DNA of 8,002 bases from contig CAMYIQ010000322.1 in the NCBI GenBank assembly GCA_947258465.1, forward strand, positions 1 to 8,002, given 5' to 3'. The number at the start of each line of letters is the position of its first letter. Position 1 is the first letter of the stretch. The notes beneath the pieces are model-generated. The model saw only the letters and a list, made by a program, of their open reading frames with translations, was not told where the DNA came from and made no database searches. The position numbers were made by a program, and so were the translations under genes. Of the stretch, positions 6,021 to 8,002 are shown in pieces. The stretch comes from an uncultured Erythrobacter sp. (GTDB taxonomy: Bacteria > Pseudomonadota > Alphaproteobacteria > Sphingomonadales > Sphingomonadaceae).

Positions 6021-7448
6021 ATGAGCGATATGCCCACTCCAGACGAATTGTTCGCCCGCCCGTTTTTCTTTTGCGGAATCGGCGGATCGGGAATGCTGCC
6101 GCTGGCGCAGATCCTGAAAGGCCGTGGCTGCACGGTCGAAGGGTCGGACCGCAGCCGCGATCAGGGCCGCACGCCCGAGAAATTCGGTGCGCTCGAGCGC
6201 CAGGGCTTCACGCTCCACCCGCAGGACGGCAGCGGAATCGTGTCGGGCGAGCAGATCCTGGTCGCCAGCGCTGCGGTCGAGGACACCGTGCCTGAAGTGC
6301 AGCGTGCGAAGGAGCTCGATTGCTTACGGCTCAGCCGCGCCGAACTGAACTCGATCCTGTTCAACACCAGCGGCGCGGGGCTCGCCGTCGCGGGCACTAG
6401 CGGCAAGTCCACCGTCACCGGGATGCTGGGCTGGATTCTGCACGCTTGCGGACGCGAACCGACGATCATGAACGGAGCGGTGATGAAGAACTTCGTCTCG
6501 CCCGAGCGGCCCTATGCCAGCGCCGTGGTCGGCGGTCGGAGCCTGTATGTCAGCGAGGTCGACGAAAGCGACGGCTCGATCGCTCTCTACCGCCCCGCCA
6601 TAGGCGTGCTGCTCAATGTCAGCCTCGATCATAAGAGCATGGAGGAACTGCGCCAACTTTTCGGCGACTATCTGGCGCGCAGCCGCATCGGCGTGATCAA
6701 TGCCGACGATGCCGAAGCGCTCGCGCTTTTGCCCCATGCGAAAGAGGTCCTCACGTTCGGCATAGAGCAGGAAAAGGCGCAGATCGGGGTTGTGCCCGGT
6801 TCGATTGCGGAAGGACCGATGCGGCAGGCCGCGTTAGTCGTCGATCGGCATGACGACAGCCAGCATGCGCTGACGCTCAACCTGCCGGGCCGTCACAACC
6901 TGTCGAACGCTCTGGCCGCCATCGCGGGTGCCGCGGCGGCGGGCATCCCGGTCGCCAAGGCGGTCGAGGCTCTCGCCGCTTTCGATGGCCTCGCACGGCG
7001 GTTCGACGTGGTCGGGACCAGCCCCTCGGCCATCACGGTGATCGACGATTTCGGGCACAATCCCGAGAAATGCGCTGCGACGCTGCGCACGCTGAAAGCG
7101 CATCCGGGCCGCGTGATCGCCTTCTTCCAGCCACATGGCTATGGCCCGCTGCGCCAGATGGGCGACGAACTGGCCGAGACCTTTGCCAAGGAGTTGGACG
7201 ATGGCGACTGCGTGATCCTGTGCGATCCGGTCTATTTCGGCGGCACGGTCGATCGCAGCGAAGGCAGCGAGCGGATAGTCCGGTTGGTTGAGGAGTGGGG
7301 CGGACAAGCGGAATATGTCCCCACCCGCAAGGCAGCGGGCGACCGGCTCGCCGACATTGCCCGACCCGGCGACCGCATCGTCATCATGGGGGCACGCGAC
7401 GATACGTTGAGCAGCTTCGCGCGCGAACTGCTCGGCAAGCTTCCCTAG
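6021..7448 (+). CDS. Mur ligase family protein, MurC/Mpl-like (UDP-N-acetylmuramate--peptide or alanine ligase paralogue)
   Basis: A 475-residue, three-domain Mur ligase. The N-terminal UDP-sugar domain has GIGGSGM (19-25) and EGSDRS (40-45), as in MurC and Mpl. The central ATPase domain has the P-loop GTSGKST (125-131), DESDGS (181-186), LNVSLDH (198-204) and PGRHNLSNA (289-297). The hinge GLARRFDV (323-330) and C-terminal DDFGHNPEK (342-350) and FFQPHG (368-373) follow. The order and hinge fit MurC/Mpl and not MurD, E or F. Usual MurC residues are changed: GTHGKT to GTSGKS, (A/F)DHMD to LDHKS, and DDYxHHP to DDFGHNP. It is therefore probably not the essential MurC, which normally lies in the division/cell-wall cluster. 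Mpl-like ligation of recycled peptide to UDP-MurNAc is my inference from the adjacent LD-carboxypeptidase. ATG at 6021 has no clear SD; Met4 (6030) is an alternative. Upstream open codons are antisense to the carboxypeptidase and are not part of it. Confidence 0.88.
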   Translation: MSDMPTPDELFARPFFFCGIGGSGMLPLAQILKGRGCTVEGSDRSRDQGRTPEKFGALERQGFTLHPQDGSGIVSGEQILVASAAVEDTVPEVQRAKELDCLRLSRAELNSILFNTSGAGLAVAGTSGKSTVTGMLGWILHACGREPTIMNGAVMKNFVSPERPYASAVVGGRSLYVSEVDESDGSIALYRPAIGVLLNVSLDHKSMEELRQLFGDYLARSRIGVINADDAEALALLPHAKEVLTFGIEQEKAQIGVVPGSIAEGPMRQAALVVDRHDDSQHALTLNLPGRHNLSNALAAIAGAAAAGIPVAKAVEALAAFDGLARRFDVVGTSPSAITVIDDFGHNPEKCAATLRTLKAHPGRVIAFFQPHGYGPLRQMGDELAETFAKELDDGDCVILCDPVYFGGTVDRSEGSERIVRLVEEWGGQAEYVPTRKAAGDRLADIARPGDRIVIMGARDDTLSSFARELLGKLP

Positions 7449-8002
7449 ATCGCGGCCGGGCCGGCGGACTCCCGATCCGCGGCCCGCCGATAGCCTTCAC
7501 GGGCGACCAGCCTATCGCGGTAGTCTGTCAGCGATGGCGGCACGCCCTCGTCGAGCCCGACCTTTGCGGCAAGAATAAGCGCATAGCCGCAGCAGATGTC
7601 CGCCACGGTGAAGCGATCCGCGCATAGAAACTCGCGGGTTTCGAGCCGCTGTTCGAGCTTCACCAGTCGCTTCCAGAACCATTTGGCATAGGCCTCGCCC
7701 GCTTCGCTCCAGCCCTTGTCCTTTTCGAACAGAGCGAAGCGCATAAAGACCGTCTGCGGGAAGGTGATCGTTGCGTCGGCGTGATAGGTAAAATCGAGAT
7801 AGGCGCCAAAGTCGGTCTCGTCCGCCGTCACGACGAGCGAAGGGTCGCTGCCCTTTACCGCAAGGTAGTGCGCAATCGCGCAGCTCTCGGTCATCGTCAC
7901 CGCGCCGTCCACCAGCATCGGCACTGTCCCGAGCGGATTCACCTCGAGATATTCCGGCGCCCGATAGCGCGGAGGAAATGGCAAAAGCTTCAGATCGACA
8001 TC
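7445..8002 (-). CDS. Glutathione S-transferase family protein (partial, N-terminus beyond window)
   Basis: The frame is open to the right edge, leaving 185 C-terminal residues; about 30-40 N-terminal residues, including the usual catalytic Ser/Tyr/Cys, are outside. The thioredoxin-like domain shows PEYLEVNPLGTVPMLVDG, with the cis-proline in TVP, and MTESCAIAHYL, whose Glu-Ser pair binds the gamma-glutamyl part of glutathione. The helical C-terminal domain carries the N-capping motif in RFTVADICCGYAL. Cytosolic GSTs conjugate or isomerise electrophiles with glutathione; subclass and substrate cannot be fixed without the N-terminus. The stop (TAG) overlaps the convergent Mur ligase stop. Confidence 0.9.
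   Translation of the reverse strand, partial: DVDLKLLPFPPRYRAPEYLEVNPLGTVPMLVDGAVTMTESCAIAHYLAVKGSDPSLVVTADETDFGAYLDFTYHADATITFPQTVFMRFALFEKDKGWSEAGEAYAKWFWKRLVKLEQRLETREFLCADRFTVADICCGYALILAAKVGLDEGVPPSLTDYRDRLVAREGYRRAADRESAGPAAI

Noticed and set aside
1..8002. CRISPR array, tRNA/rRNA genes, IS elements, phage or toxin-antitoxin genes
   Set aside because: I read both strands for spaced direct repeats, cloverleaf or rRNA-like blocks, transposase motifs and small paired ORFs and found none.

Overview
The window is GC-rich and gene-dense, with strong G/C preference at third codon positions. The order of housekeeping genes and the protein sequences look alphaproteobacterial, most likely Sphingomonadales (Erythrobacter/Sphingomonas-like). 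That placement is my recognition of the sequences, not a search result.

Layout from left to right. (1) 1-541, plus strand: the 3' half of an MFS transporter of the UMF1/Atg22-like type, cut by the window edge. (2) 542-802: a short spacer with no gene I can support. (3) 803-3054, minus strand: dnaN (DNA polymerase III beta clamp) followed by a DUF2855-family protein that looks like a remote medium-chain dehydrogenase/reductase relative. (4) 3055-3426: a 372-base spacer holding a perfect 7-bp hairpin, a long imperfect inverted repeat, a G-quadruplex motif and presumably the dnaN promoter. (5) 3427-5966, minus strand: a compact cluster, transcribed as S66 LD-carboxypeptidase > fabD > fabG. (6) 5967-6020: a 54-base divergent intergenic region with a near-palindrome. 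(7) 6021-7448, plus strand: a divergent MurC/Mpl-like Mur ligase. (8) 7445-8002, minus strand: a glutathione S-transferase running off the right edge. Its stop codon overlaps that of the Mur ligase.

Functionally, most of the window concerns envelope precursor supply. The Mur ligase paralogue and the LD-carboxypeptidase are divergent neighbours. In known pathways an LD-carboxypeptidase trims recycled murein tetrapeptide to tripeptide, and an Mpl-type ligase returns tripeptide to UDP-MurNAc, so the pair may be a peptidoglycan-recycling module. The carboxypeptidase gene also leads the fabD-fabG fatty-acid genes, so one transcript may serve both. The beta clamp and the DUF2855 gene form a separate transcription unit.

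I see no CRISPR array, tRNA, rRNA, insertion sequence or phage gene. No wholly new system is evident. The best leads are the non-canonical Mur ligase with its S66 partner, the structured fabG-dnaN spacer, and the MDR-like DUF2855 protein.
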